This document shows positions 16,845 through 26,027 of a DNA stretch of 64,000 nucleotides, piece by piece; positions within the stretch are counted from its first letter, which is position 1, and each line of letters starts with the position of its first letter. Below the pieces are notes generated by a model, which was not told the DNA's origin, did not search any database, and saw only the letters and a program-made list of their open reading frames with translations. The position numbers were made by a program, and so were the translations under genes. The stretch is from positions 1 to 64,000 of the forward strand of contig CAZGSL010000005.1 in the NCBI GenBank assembly GCA_964528445.1. The letters run 5' to 3'. This DNA is from JAXHMM01 sp964528445 (GTDB lineage: Bacteria > Bacteroidota > Rhodothermia > Balneolales > Balneolaceae).

Positions 16845-16947
16845 TGAGGGTAAGCCCTACGCAGCCAGCTCCCTCTGAACTCCGTCAGGACCGGAAGGTA
16901 GCAGCGGTAGGAGGTCGTAGCGGCGTGATGTAGGTAGCTTGCCCTCA
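16845..16947 (+). ncRNA. ffs: Signal recognition particle RNA, small bacterial type
   Basis: The hallmark SRP domain IV is visible as GTCAGGACCGGAAGGTAGCAGC-like sequence at about 16883-16905 (GGAAG apical region and AGCAG internal loop). The ends pair: TGAGGGTAAGC (16845-16855) with GCTTGCCCTCA (16937-16947). This is the roughly 100-nt hairpin form that binds Ffh in co-translational targeting. It lies 41 bases after tRNA-Ala on the same strand and probably shares its promoter. Confidence 0.93.
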
Positions 16948-16956
16948 CTTTTTTAT
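16937..16956 (+). terminator. Terminator of the SRP RNA
   Basis: The closing stem of the SRP RNA is followed by a T-rich run (16949-16956), so the RNA's own end hairpin likely terminates transcription. Confidence 0.6.
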
Positions 16957-17046
16957 TTATATGCTAAGCACCCTCCTCCCTTCTTTGTGCGCCCTTTTGC
17001 CGTGACTAGCGAAACCTGCGAACAGAAAACCCGGAAGGCGGCCCCT

Positions 17047-18000
17047 TCACAGCTTTCCGGCAATATCCTCCGCGATATGCCGGGCATGCACGCGTGAATT
17101 CTCGATAAACAGGCTGCTGGTATCCATCCCCCCGCACACGACGCCGGCGACGTAGATCCCCTTGCGGTTGGTCTCGAGCGACTCCTCGTCGAAGACCGGC
17201 ATTTTTTTCTCGTCGCGCGTGAGTTCGATGCCGAACCGATTCATGAGCCGGTAGTTGGGCTTGTACCCCGTCATGGCGAGGACGAAGTCGTTCTCCAGGG
17301 TTCTTGTCCCCTCCGGGGTCTCCAGCACCACTTCCCCGGGCCTGATCTCGCGCACTTCGGTGTTGAACAGTCCGGTTATTTCTCCTTTTTCGATGCGGTT
17401 CTCGATATCCGGTTTCACCCAGTACTTGACCGACTCCTTGAGCGACGGTTTGCGTACCGCCAGGGTGACGTCGGCGTTGGCGCGCCAGGTTTCCAGTGCG
17501 GCGTCCACCGCCGAGTTTCCTCCCCCGATCACCAGCACCTTCTGCCAGGCGTAGGCGTGCGCCTCGTCGTAGTAGTGGCGCACTTTGGACAGCTCTTCTC
17601 CCGGGATGTCCATTGTGCGCGGAACGTCATAAAAACCGGTAGCCACCACCACCTTGTCGGCCTCGTAGGTATCCTTGTCGGTCTGCACCGTGAAATTTCC
17701 ATCGGATCCCCCGATCCCGGTGACCTCTTCGTAGAGGCGGACCGGAAGCTCGTGGTGTTCGGCCGCCCGGCGGTAGTATTCGAGGGCCTCCCGCCGCGTC
17801 GGTTTGGGGCCGTGCGAGATGAAGGGGACATCCCCGATCTCCAGTCGTTCGGACGTGGAGAAGAAGGTCATGTCCTTTGGATAGTTGAAGATGCTGTTGA
17901 CCAGGCAGCCTCGCTCGATGATGGTAACGGGAATGTCCCGCTGCTGCAGGGCGATGCCGGTCGCCAGGCCGATGGGACCGGCTCCGATAATGATGACCAT
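17047..18000 (-). CDS. ypdA: YpdA-family FAD disulfide reductase
   Basis: A 317-residue flavoprotein with an N-terminal FAD site IIIGAGPIGLATGIAL and a second nucleotide site VLVIGGGNSAVDAALE near residue 155. It lacks the CxxC of thioredoxin reductase. Its RGCLVNSIFNYPKDMTFFST block is typical of YpdA, the putative bacillithiol disulfide reductase. If bacillithiol is made in this organism, the protein would recycle the oxidised form with NADPH; no bacillithiol synthesis gene is in the window. It follows the YheT-like gene on the same strand. Confidence 0.88.
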   Translation of the reverse strand: MVIIIGAGPIGLATGIALQQRDIPVTIIERGCLVNSIFNYPKDMTFFSTSERLEIGDVPFISHGPKPTRREALEYYRRAAEHHELPVRLYEEVTGIGGSDGNFTVQTDKDTYEADKVVVATGFYDVPRTMDIPGEELSKVRHYYDEAHAYAWQKVLVIGGGNSAVDAALETWRANADVTLAVRKPSLKESVKYWVKPDIENRIEKGEITGLFNTEVREIRPGEVVLETPEGTRTLENDFVLAMTGYKPNYRLMNRFGIELTRDEKKMPVFDEESLETNRKGIYVAGVVCGGMDTSSLFIENSRVHARHIAEDIAGKL

Positions 18001-18063
18001 GGGTTCGGTAAGGTTGTTGATGTTCGCGGTGGTTGAAACAGGTGAACGCGAAAGATAAGAAAT

Positions 18064-19014
18064 TCACTCCCCAGCCGAGAGATAGCCCGTGATTACGCGG
18101 TTGAGCCATCCGCTCCCCCGGCTGCGGAATCCCACGTGTCCCCCCTGCCGGGTGAAGAGGTGGTCGAGGACAGGATTGTCCAGGATTTTCGTCCGCGGGA
18201 GGGACTCCACCGGGCAGAGCGGATCCTCCAGGCTGTGAACCAGCAGGGCGGGCGTTTCGATCTCCTCCAGGAATCGGCGCGACGAACACCGGTAGTAGTA
18301 GTCGTCGGCTCCACGGAAGCCGTGCAGGGGAGCGGTTACCTGCTCGTCGAATTCGTAGAGGGTCGAGCCCTCGAATCGGGGCAGTTCCGGAAACCGTTCG
18401 CGTTTTTCCTCGAGTTTTCGGCGGAGGCTGCGCAGGAAATAGTATTCGTACACCCTGTTGAACCCTCGCGATAGGCAGATCGAGCCCATCTTCAGGTCGT
18501 AGGGGACCGAAACGGCGACGGCCGCGAAGAGGGGAGATTCGGCTTTCTCCTCGCCCAGGTATTTCAGCAGGGCATTTCCGCCCAGGGAGAATCCCACCGC
18601 GCCCAGGGGACGCCCCGGAAACCGATCTCGGAGCCAGCCGAAGACCGTCCGGTAGTCGCCCGTCTCTCCTGAGTGATAGAAACGGGGACGGCGGTTCAGG
18701 CGGCTACCACAGCCGCGGAAGTTGACGCCGAGCACGGTAAAGTCCTCTTTCGGGAGGGCGCGCATGAGCCCCGTCATGTAGTACCGGTCGGTGGATCCCT
18801 CCAGCCCGTGGAAGAGGGCGATGCAGGGTCCGCTGTTCTCTTCGCCGGCAAGTTCCGCCTCAAGAAAATCGCCGTCCGGGGTGGAGATCTCCACGGTCCG
18901 GCAGGGGGGCTTGCGGGTATCGCCGAGCAGTGAGCAGGCGACGGTGTGGAGGTGTCCCCCGCGGCACCAGGCGGGAGGACGGAAGGGGGGAATATGATCC
19001 AGGGAGCTCTCCAC
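18064..19014 (-). CDS. YheT-family alpha/beta hydrolase
   Basis: A 316-residue alpha/beta hydrolase of the YheT/EMB8 type: CRGGHLHTV near the start, LFHGLEGSTDRYYM, NFRGCGSRLNRRPRFYHSG, the nucleophile motif GFSLGGN, and a late His in RQGGHVGF. Family members are predicted esterases of unknown substrate. There is no signal peptide. The gene starts 37 bases past the gamma-glutamyltransferase stop and may be co-transcribed with it. Confidence 0.9.
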   Translation of the reverse strand: MESSLDHIPPFRPPAWCRGGHLHTVACSLLGDTRKPPCRTVEISTPDGDFLEAELAGEENSGPCIALFHGLEGSTDRYYMTGLMRALPKEDFTVLGVNFRGCGSRLNRRPRFYHSGETGDYRTVFGWLRDRFPGRPLGAVGFSLGGNALLKYLGEEKAESPLFAAVAVSVPYDLKMGSICLSRGFNRVYEYYFLRSLRRKLEEKRERFPELPRFEGSTLYEFDEQVTAPLHGFRGADDYYYRCSSRRFLEEIETPALLVHSLEDPLCPVESLPRTKILDNPVLDHLFTRQGGHVGFRSRGSGWLNRVITGYLSAGE

Positions 19015-19051
19015 GGCAATGCGTTGCCGGCCGCCCGCGCTGCGCCGGAAT

Positions 19052-20782
19052 CTAGTAACCGGCCGCGTGCCCGTCCTTGCGCGACTCCGAGGCCCCTGTG
19101 TAAACGCCCCGTTCGGGATCCCACATGATCGCCTGGTATCCCCCGTAGCCGCCGATGCCGTACCCGATCTCGTGTCCCATGCCGATCAGCTCGCGGACCA
19201 CCGAATAGGGGATGCCCGATTCCAGGTTGACCGTACCCCCTCCGCGCAGGAAGTCATCCGCCGAATCGGTCGGCTGTGTAGAGCCCGTGTGGCGCCAGCG
19301 GGGATTGTCGCCTGCCTCCTGCAGGTTCAACCCGAAATCTATAATATTGGTGAGAATCTGCACGTGGCCCTGAGGCTGCATGCCCCCGCCCATCACGCCG
19401 AAGCTCATGAAGGGGCGCCCGTCCTGCATCACGAATGCGGGTATGATGGTGTGAAACGGCCGCTTGCCGGGTTCGTAGACGTTGGCGTGGTCCGGATCCA
19501 TGGAGAAGAGCTCCCCGCGGTCCTGGAATACGAAACCGAGGCCGGGCACCACGACGCCGGACCCCATCCCCCGGTAGTTGCTCTGGATCAGGGAGACCAT
19601 GTTCCCCTCGCTGTCAGCCGTGGTCAGATAGACCGTATCCCCGTCCTCCAGCTGTACGTCGCCGGCGCGCAGGGTCTGGTTGGCGTAGCCGCCGATCTCC
19701 TCCCTCCGCCGGTCGGCGTACTCCTCGGAGATCAGCCGCTCCACCGGCACCTCGGCGAATTCGGGATCGGCATAGTAGCGGGCCCGGTCCTCGAAGGCCA
19801 GTTTTTTGGCTTCCACCAGGTGATGCAGGGCCTCGGCGCTGTTACGCCCCATCTCCGAGAGATCGTACTCTTCCAGGATCTGAAGCATCTGGAGCGCGGC
19901 GATGCCCTGCCCGTTGGGCGGCAGTTCGTAGACGTCGTAGCCGCGGTAGTTCACCGACACCGGGTCCACCCAGGTGGAGGTGTGGTTTTCGAAATCCTGT
20001 TTGCGCAGGTAGCCTCCGTTCTCGCGCATCCAGGCGTCGATCCGGTCCGCGATCTCTCCCTCGTAGAACACGTCACGGCCCTCCTGGGCCAGGAGGCGAT
20101 AGGTGTCGGCCAGCTCCGGCCGCGTCATGATTTCCCCTTTCTCGGGACCGCGTCCGTCGATGGTCATCTCCTCCCGGAACGCGCCCGCCCGGTCGCTGTG
20201 GATGCGGGCCCCGGTCCGCCAGTAGGAGGCGATCACTTCGGGAACGGGGAAACCCTCTTCGGCATACCGGATGGAGGGAGCCAGGATTTCGTCCATCGGC
20301 ATGCTGCCCAGCCTCTCGTGCAGGCTGAACCAGCCGTCCACCGCGCCGGGAACCGAGATCGGCAGCACTCCGTAGGCGGGGATCGATTCGCGGCCGCGCT
20401 CCTCCAGCTCCTGCTGCAGGTCCTCGTAACTCATGCCCAGGGGGGAGCGTCCGCTGGCGTTCAGCCCGTAAAGCCGCTGATCCTCCGCCGACCAGACGAT
20501 CGCGAAGAGATCTCCCCCGATACCGCTGCCGGTCGGTTCCATAAGTCCCAGCGCGGCGTTCACGGCGATAGCGGCGTCGATGGCGTTACCGCCCTCCTTG
20601 AGAACGTCCAGCCCGATCTGGACGGCCAGAGGATGGCTGGTTGCCACCATGCCGTTTTCGGCGATCACCTCGGAGCGGGTGGCGAAATTTTCGCCGGTGA
20701 TGCGGTCGGGCTGCGCCCCGGCGTCAAAGGCTAAGAGCGAGAGCAGCAACATCGTTACGAGAGAGATGGAAAGCGATTTCAT
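19052..20782 (-). CDS. ggt: Gamma-glutamyltransferase
   Basis: A 576-residue secreted enzyme that breaks or transfers the gamma-glutamyl bond of glutathione and related peptides. It has a signal peptide ending near FDAGAQ. The precursor would cut itself before the Thr at about residue 387 (YLTTADSEGNMVSLIQ), giving large and small subunits; the GGGMQPQGHVQ block is typical of this family. I choose the ATG at 20780-20782, which gives a clean signal peptide; the open frame extends upstream to 20929 but lacks export features there. Confidence 0.93.
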   Translation of the reverse strand: MKSLSISLVTMLLLSLLAFDAGAQPDRITGENFATRSEVIAENGMVATSHPLAVQIGLDVLKEGGNAIDAAIAVNAALGLMEPTGSGIGGDLFAIVWSAEDQRLYGLNASGRSPLGMSYEDLQQELEERGRESIPAYGVLPISVPGAVDGWFSLHERLGSMPMDEILAPSIRYAEEGFPVPEVIASYWRTGARIHSDRAGAFREEMTIDGRGPEKGEIMTRPELADTYRLLAQEGRDVFYEGEIADRIDAWMRENGGYLRKQDFENHTSTWVDPVSVNYRGYDVYELPPNGQGIAALQMLQILEEYDLSEMGRNSAEALHHLVEAKKLAFEDRARYYADPEFAEVPVERLISEEYADRRREEIGGYANQTLRAGDVQLEDGDTVYLTTADSEGNMVSLIQSNYRGMGSGVVVPGLGFVFQDRGELFSMDPDHANVYEPGKRPFHTIIPAFVMQDGRPFMSFGVMGGGMQPQGHVQILTNIIDFGLNLQEAGDNPRWRHTGSTQPTDSADDFLRGGGTVNLESGIPYSVVRELIGMGHEIGYGIGGYGGYQAIMWDPERGVYTGASESRKDGHAAGY

Positions 20783-20903
20783 GAGCGTAGAAATTTGATT
20801 GGAAATACGCACCCGGAAGCGGCCCGCCGAAGGGAGCCGTCTCCCGGCAGTCAGAACCATAATACAGAAGGAGAGGGAAAGATGAAAAGCGGACGGTTCC
20901 TGC

Positions 20904-21338
20904 TCAGTTGCCGTCCCGCTCTTCCTCAATCAACTCCAGGTACTCCACCCTTTTGGCAAGCCCCCGGCGTATCCCGTAATAGGTCCCGAGGTAGAGCGCA
21001 AACAGGATGGTGGCCAGGAAGAGGTATCGCGAGGCCGCCAGCCCCTCGTCTTTCGTGAGCACCCACAGGAGGGAGGGGAGGGCCAGAAGCGTGGAGAAGA
21101 GGTAGTTGACCGGTTCCGGCCGCGGGGTTTTTATGGAGTAGCGCCGGCTGAGCCCAAAGCCGAGGTTGAGAAAGACCAGGCCGAAGGCGAGCAGCACCAG
21201 GTAGCCGGTGGTGCCCTCCAGGGCCACGTATTGAATGAACTCGTTGGTGAGAATGATAAGCAGGAGGCCCAGCACCACGGATCCGGTACCGAAGGCCATC
21301 ACGCGCTGCCAGGTGGAATCTATTTCGGACTGAGCCAT
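20904..21338 (-). CDS. Hypothetical membrane protein with four helices
   Basis: A 144-residue protein with four hydrophobic segments in two pairs (about 15-35, 44-64, 82-98, 103-122) and a charged C-terminal tail EYLELIEEERDGN. I do not recognise a named family. Its start overlaps the end of the EnvC-like gene by 19 bases, which suggests it belongs to the same envelope operon. Confidence 0.75.
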   Translation of the reverse strand: MAQSEIDSTWQRVMAFGTGSVVLGLLLIILTNEFIQYVALEGTTGYLVLLAFGLVFLNLGFGLSRRYSIKTPRPEPVNYLFSTLLALPSLLWVLTKDEGLAASRYLFLATILFALYLGTYYGIRRGLAKRVEYLELIEEERDGN

Positions 21339-22600
21339 TCCTCGGGATTGAGATTGGTGTTGTTTTCGCGAACCACGAAGTAGAGCGACTCCCCGCGTGG
21401 AGAGTCCGCTTCGCCCGCGCGCCCGATGAGATCACCTTCCTGCAGGAGTGCCTGCTGGCGAACGCTGACCTCGCTCAGGTTGCCGTAGGCTGTAATAAAC
21501 CGCCCGTGTTTTACCATGACCACATCCCCGTAGCCGGGGAGGGGGCGGATGGCAATGACATACCCGTCGCTCACCGCCCGGACCGGCTCGGCGGAATCCG
21601 TAATGATCTCAATGCCGAGATTGTTGGTGACGGTACCGTAAGCCGGGTGCCGGCGCTGGCCGAACGGCTCGGAAATCGTGCTGCTCTCCACCGGCCACCG
21701 CAGCGATCCCCTGGAATCGGAGAAGGCGGTCTCCATGCGGTCGAGCCTCTCCTCGTCCATGAAGCCGGCCGAAGGAGAGACGCGCTCCCCGGTGGCTTCG
21801 TCCACCCGCTCCTCCGAGGCGCCTTCGGCCGGAATGCTGGCCAGCTTGTCGTTTACCTCGGTGATGAGGTTGTTAAAATCGTTCCGCTGTTTTTCCGCCT
21901 CCTGCAGATCCCGGCGCGCCTGTTCCCGGTCCTGCCGGTATTGGGTAATTGCCTCTTCCTGCTGTTCGAGCTGATTGTCAAGGCGCTGTTTCTCACTCTG
22001 GATATCCGCCAGCAGGTCCCGGTTGCGCTGCTGGGCCTCCAGCAGGTTTTCACGCGAGCGCTCCAGGCGCGCCTGGACTTCCCGGATCCGGCTGACCTGC
22101 TCCTCCAGGTATTCGTCGAATCTCCGGAGGTAGTAGGCGCGGCGCAGCATCTCGTTGAAGGAGCCGGAGGTCAGCAGAAGCGCCAGTTCGGTGGCGCGGC
22201 CGTGCTTGTAGATATAGGTGAGGGTGCTCTGGTAGGTATCCATCAGGCGGTTGAGCGCGCTGCGCTGCTCCTCCAGGTTCTGGTTGGTCAGGGCGATCTC
22301 CTCCCGGATGGAGCGCTGTTCGGCATTCATCTGGTTCAGCTTTTCGTCCTGCAGGGCGATCAGCCGGTTGAGGTTCTCCACCCGGGCGCTGAGGCTGTCA
22401 ATCTGCTGGCTGGCCTCGCTGATCCGCTCCTGGTAGCTGGCGATCTGCCGGTTCAGGCGCTGGATCTCCTCCCGGGCGTTCTCCTGTTTCTGGAGCAGTT
22501 CCCGGCGGCGCTCCTCGTAGTCCTGCGCCCCTGCGGCGGGAGCTAGCAGGAACAGGGCGCAAAGCAGCAGCGGCCCGTATGTAAGCAGGGGGCGTCTCAT
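21320..22600 (-). CDS. envC: EnvC-like murein hydrolase activator (degenerate LytM)
   Basis: A 426-residue exported protein: signal peptide (ends near AAGAQ), long coiled coil (about 25-265), then a C-terminal LytM/M23 fold (about 305-420). The zinc ligands of active M23 peptidases are replaced: the HxGxD position reads NLGIEI, the YxHL position YGNL, and the HLHF position SLYF. This is the pattern of EnvC/NlpD activators, which switch on amidases rather than cut peptidoglycan. Overlapping neighbours (22597-22600 and 21320-21338) indicate an operon with the DUF4292 and TPR genes. Confidence 0.9.
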   Translation of the reverse strand: MRRPLLTYGPLLLCALFLLAPAAGAQDYEERRRELLQKQENAREEIQRLNRQIASYQERISEASQQIDSLSARVENLNRLIALQDEKLNQMNAEQRSIREEIALTNQNLEEQRSALNRLMDTYQSTLTYIYKHGRATELALLLTSGSFNEMLRRAYYLRRFDEYLEEQVSRIREVQARLERSRENLLEAQQRNRDLLADIQSEKQRLDNQLEQQEEAITQYRQDREQARRDLQEAEKQRNDFNNLITEVNDKLASIPAEGASEERVDEATGERVSPSAGFMDEERLDRMETAFSDSRGSLRWPVESSTISEPFGQRRHPAYGTVTNNLGIEIITDSAEPVRAVSDGYVIAIRPLPGYGDVVMVKHGRFITAYGNLSEVSVRQQALLQEGDLIGRAGEADSPRGESLYFVVRENNTNLNPEEWLSPK

Positions 22601-23364
22601 CGATAGAAAATGCGAATGTCTTCGGGCAGATCGATGCTCAGGGAGTCCAGTTCGGGATTGATCTCAATCGACCGCACCTGAAAAGTAACCCTGGCGGAGC
22701 CGTCTGACGAAAAGATAGTGATTTTCCTCGGAATGATATAACCGCCGGTCTCCCCGTATCCCTCGTAGATGATCCGCGAGTAGGGGAGCTCCGAGGTTGA
22801 GGGAGCCTCCACACGCCGGATACGACCGGATTCCCGGTCGATGTAGATGTTCCCCCCGTCCTTCATCCGGGCCAGGTAGAGGGATTCCGACTCCATGACC
22901 CGGCGTACGGCGCCGGGTGCCAGAGGATAATTGATCAGTTCGAGGATGTTGACCGAGGCGAGATGGTCGATGCTGCGCAGCCGGTCCGAACCAAGCGGTA
23001 TTTTTCGGGCGTACCGGTCCACCCTGTTATAGATGAGGAGGGTGTCGCCGTCGCTGAGTAACTTGCCCCCCTCGATGCCCAGGCTGTTGCGGATCTCCAG
23101 CAGGCTCCTCTCCCGGTTCCCGGAGAAAAGGACGGTTACCCGTTCGCTGTTGCCCGGTTCGCTCACGATGGCCCGCCCCCTGCCGCTGACGGTCCGGAGT
23201 GAGTCGCGGTAGTCCGGCACCCGTTCGGCCAGCTCTGTCGCCGACACTCCGCTGCGGGAGAAGTCGGAGTCCGCCAGGCTGCGGCTGGACGAACAGGAGG
23301 CCAGCAGCGAGGCGCCCGCTGCCAGGAGAGCCAGGAATATAAGCGCTCGCCGGGTCACGGTCAC
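22597..23364 (-). CDS. DUF4292 lipoprotein (LolA/LolB-like fold)
   Basis: A 255-residue lipoprotein (lipobox ASLLASC, Cys 23 or so). The remainder matches the DUF4292 pattern: SGRGRAIVSEPGNSERVTVLF, then a run of beta strands ending in IEINPELDSLSIDLPEDIRI. The family is predicted to adopt a LolA/LolB-like fold that could carry lipid or lipoprotein, but its function is not established. It overlaps both flanking genes by four bases, so the three are translationally coupled. Confidence 0.85.
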   Translation of the reverse strand: MTVTRRALIFLALLAAGASLLASCSSSRSLADSDFSRSGVSATELAERVPDYRDSLRTVSGRGRAIVSEPGNSERVTVLFSGNRERSLLEIRNSLGIEGGKLLSDGDTLLIYNRVDRYARKIPLGSDRLRSIDHLASVNILELINYPLAPGAVRRVMESESLYLARMKDGGNIYIDRESGRIRRVEAPSTSELPYSRIIYEGYGETGGYIIPRKITIFSSDGSARVTFQVRSIEINPELDSLSIDLPEDIRIFYR

Positions 23365-25064
23365 TGGTCGATTTTGTCTTTAAGGTGGGTGCGGCCGGGA
23401 GCCATTTCAAGGGCCTTCTTCCACCAGGAGCGGGCCTCCTCGGTCTGCCCCAGTTCGTTCAGCACATCTCCCATGTGCTCCAGGACCTCCGCGCTGGCTT
23501 CGCCGGTCTCGATCGATTTCCGGATATACTCCCGTGCCTTTTCGTACGCTTCCAGCTGAAAATAGACCCAGCCAGCCGTATCCAGAAAGGCGGCGTTGCC
23601 GGGCTGGGCTTCCAGCGCTTTCAGGATCATCTCCTCCGCCTCCTCCAGGCGCTCACCCTGCCGGGCAAGCGCATAGGCGTAGTTGTTCAGGAGCGTGGGA
23701 TTGCCGGAGTCCAGGCGGAGCGCCTCTTCGTAGGCGGCATTGCTCTCCTCCCACTCGTCCAGTCCGGCCCAGGCGTCCCCCAGGGAGACGTAGATGGCCG
23801 ATTTGAGGTCCCGCCGCGCCGGGAGCCCGGCGGCTTCCCGCAGTTTTTCGGCGGCCGTGCGGTATTGTCCCTCCTGCAGGTAGGCGCTGCCGGTGAAAAA
23901 GAGCACGAAAGGATCCTGGGGCACATGCTCCTCGGCTTCGGGCGCAATTTCGATCACTTCGGAAGTGCGTCCCTCCGCGAGGAGCAGCTGAAGCCGTTGC
24001 GTCCACGCCTGGCTGTTGGAGGGCATACGTTCCGTGGTGGACTCAAGCGCCTCCAGCGCCCGCCCGTTCTGGCCGGTAAAGGAGAAGAAGTCCGCCGCCA
24101 GGGCGTGGGCGGGGCCGTAGCCGGGTTCGGCCGACCGGAATCGTTCCAGCAGCCGGCCCGTGGCCTCCCTCAGCTCAGCATTGGAGGTGTCGTCCCGAAA
24201 CCGGGAGAGCATGAACTCGGACACCGACATTTTGCCTTCCTGGCTGACCAGCGAATCGGAGACCACTTCGCCCAGCATCACCGAGACGCTGTCCCATTTC
24301 GACTCCTCGGCCAGCAGCTCGGAGAACATGATCCGTGTTTTGGGATCGCGGCTGTTCTGGCGCAGCGCCTCCCGGAGCACCTCCTTGGCCTCCGCCCGGC
24401 GGCCGACCTTCCGGTAGTAGCTGCTGAGAAGCTGCAGATTGGCGAGGTTGTCCGGGTCCAGGCTGCGAATGCGGTTGAGGGTGGCGATGGAGGAGTCCTG
24501 CAACCCCATCTCGTTGAAATTGCGGAGTTTTCTGAGTTCGATTTCCACGCTGGGCCCGCGGATCTCCATCAGGCGGTTGAAGTACCGGTTTGACGCCATG
24601 CGTTCGCCCCGGCTCGCCAGCGCGTCGGCCAGCTGGTACAGCACGTCCGTATCGCCGGGATGATGCTCCAGGGCCTCCCGAAGCTGGGTGATGGTGGCTT
24701 CGTTGCGCCCCGCTTCCCGGTATATTTCCACCAGTTTCAGGCGATACCACTTGTTTGCGGAATCCAGTTTTACGGCCTGCCGTCCGTAGGCTGCGGCATC
24801 CGACAGGTTTCCGGCCTGCAGGTAGGCGTCCGCCAGCGCGTAATTCACGCCGGCGCTTCCGGGAAGCGCGCTCTGAGCCTGCTGCAGGAGCTCGATGGCT
24901 TCGTCGTACGACTCGTTCTCAAATGCCCGGAGCCCCTCCACGAACGCAGCCTCTCCCTGCCGCTGACGGTCCTGTCCTTCCGTTCCCTGCTGTCCCAGCA
25001 GAACGCCTGCCGGCAGGAGAAGCAGGAGGCAGAGGACGGTATGTGCGGACAAACGGGCGCTCAT
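23361..25064 (-). CDS. Exported TPR-repeat protein
   Basis: A 567-residue protein with a signal peptide (LLLLPAGVLLGQQ) and at least ten tetratricopeptide repeats from residue 35 to the C-terminus, for example AYAEALRLDSGNPTLLNNYAY-type units. TPR arrays are protein-binding scaffolds; the partner is unknown. It is the first gene of the TPR / DUF4292 / EnvC operon, an arrangement known from Bacteroidota and relatives. I chose the ATG at 25062-25064 since it leads directly into the signal peptide; the open frame reaches back to 25289. Confidence 0.9.
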   Translation of the reverse strand: MSARLSAHTVLCLLLLLPAGVLLGQQGTEGQDRQRQGEAAFVEGLRAFENESYDEAIELLQQAQSALPGSAGVNYALADAYLQAGNLSDAAAYGRQAVKLDSANKWYRLKLVEIYREAGRNEATITQLREALEHHPGDTDVLYQLADALASRGERMASNRYFNRLMEIRGPSVEIELRKLRNFNEMGLQDSSIATLNRIRSLDPDNLANLQLLSSYYRKVGRRAEAKEVLREALRQNSRDPKTRIMFSELLAEESKWDSVSVMLGEVVSDSLVSQEGKMSVSEFMLSRFRDDTSNAELREATGRLLERFRSAEPGYGPAHALAADFFSFTGQNGRALEALESTTERMPSNSQAWTQRLQLLLAEGRTSEVIEIAPEAEEHVPQDPFVLFFTGSAYLQEGQYRTAAEKLREAAGLPARRDLKSAIYVSLGDAWAGLDEWEESNAAYEEALRLDSGNPTLLNNYAYALARQGERLEEAEEMILKALEAQPGNAAFLDTAGWVYFQLEAYEKAREYIRKSIETGEASAEVLEHMGDVLNELGQTEEARSWWKKALEMAPGRTHLKDKIDQ

Positions 25065-25213
25065 CGGGGACAGCGATTTTGCAGAGGATGAATTCGAAAA
25101 CGGCTCAGGGTCTTCAATAGTACAATTAATTCCGCGGGGATGCATCCCCCTCCCCTGAAGACACGCCGGGTCGCCGAATCCCCCGGCCGGAATTTGAAAA
25201 GGTCCGCCGCCGT

Positions 25214-25957
25214 TTACGCGATCGCCTTCCTCCAGGCGTTCAGCCGGCGGAAGGCGTGCAGCATGCGTGAACCGTACCAGCTGAACCACTGTCCCTCCAC
25301 CAGCAGCACCCGGGCCCGGGGACAGAACTCCTCTACCGCGGCCAGGTGCTTCTCCTTGAAGGGATAGGGCTCGCTGCTCAGCAGGATCAGTTCGGGATGG
25401 TAGCGTGAGAGATTTTCGGGATTGACGGTGGGATAGCGTGTGCGGTCTCCGAAGACGTTGGTGAGGTTCCAGTGATCCATCACGTCGTGTATGTAGGTAT
25501 CCCCGCCCACCGTCATCCAGGGCTCCTTCCAGATAAAATAGGCGGTCCGCAGGGGAGACTCCTCCGGCCTTTCGTCGAGCGCCGCGTTAATCTCCCGGGT
25601 GAGGGCCCGGCTCTTCTCCCGGCGCCCCAGCTCCCTTCCCAGTTCGTGTATCGTAAGCAGGGCCTCTTCGATGGTGGCGATTTCGGTGACCATGACCCTG
25701 GTGTGCTCCTGCAGCCGCCTGACGTCCTCCGGACGGTTCTCCTCACGATTGGCGACTACGAAATCCGGTTCCATCCCGATGATTTTGTCGACCCTCGGGT
25801 TCTTGGTTCCCCCCACGATGGGAATCTCCTCCACCGCCTCTTTGGGGTGGACGCAGAAGCGCGTGCGGCCGGCAAGCCGCTCCTCCAGGTCCAGGTCGAT
25901 CAGCAGTTCCGTCAGGCTGGGAACCAGGCTCACTATGCGTTCGGGGATTTCGCTCAT
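25214..25957 (-). CDS. Helical-backbone metal receptor (BtuF-like) without signal peptide
   Basis: A 247-residue protein of the class III periplasmic-binding fold (PeripBP / BtuF family). The RIVSLVPSLTELLIDLDLEERLAGRTRFCVHP start and TYIHDVMDHWNLTNVF block are typical of cobalamin- or iron-complex-binding receptors. No signal peptide or lipobox is visible at this or a nearby start, so it may be cytosolic or may not serve an ABC importer; no permease or ATPase gene is adjacent. Ligand unknown. Confidence 0.82.
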   Translation of the reverse strand: MSEIPERIVSLVPSLTELLIDLDLEERLAGRTRFCVHPKEAVEEIPIVGGTKNPRVDKIIGMEPDFVVANREENRPEDVRRLQEHTRVMVTEIATIEEALLTIHELGRELGRREKSRALTREINAALDERPEESPLRTAYFIWKEPWMTVGGDTYIHDVMDHWNLTNVFGDRTRYPTVNPENLSRYHPELILLSSEPYPFKEKHLAAVEEFCPRARVLLVEGQWFSWYGSRMLHAFRRLNAWRKAIA

Positions 25958-26027
25958 AAGGGGTTATGGTACGTCTTGTGGCCCTGTCAGGCAAACCGGT
26001 GATGGGGGCCGGATCTGCCTCTGCAGC

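Noticed and set aside
23534..23806. Plus-strand open frames opposite the TPR gene
   Set aside because: Pro/Arg-rich shadows without start signals or domains.
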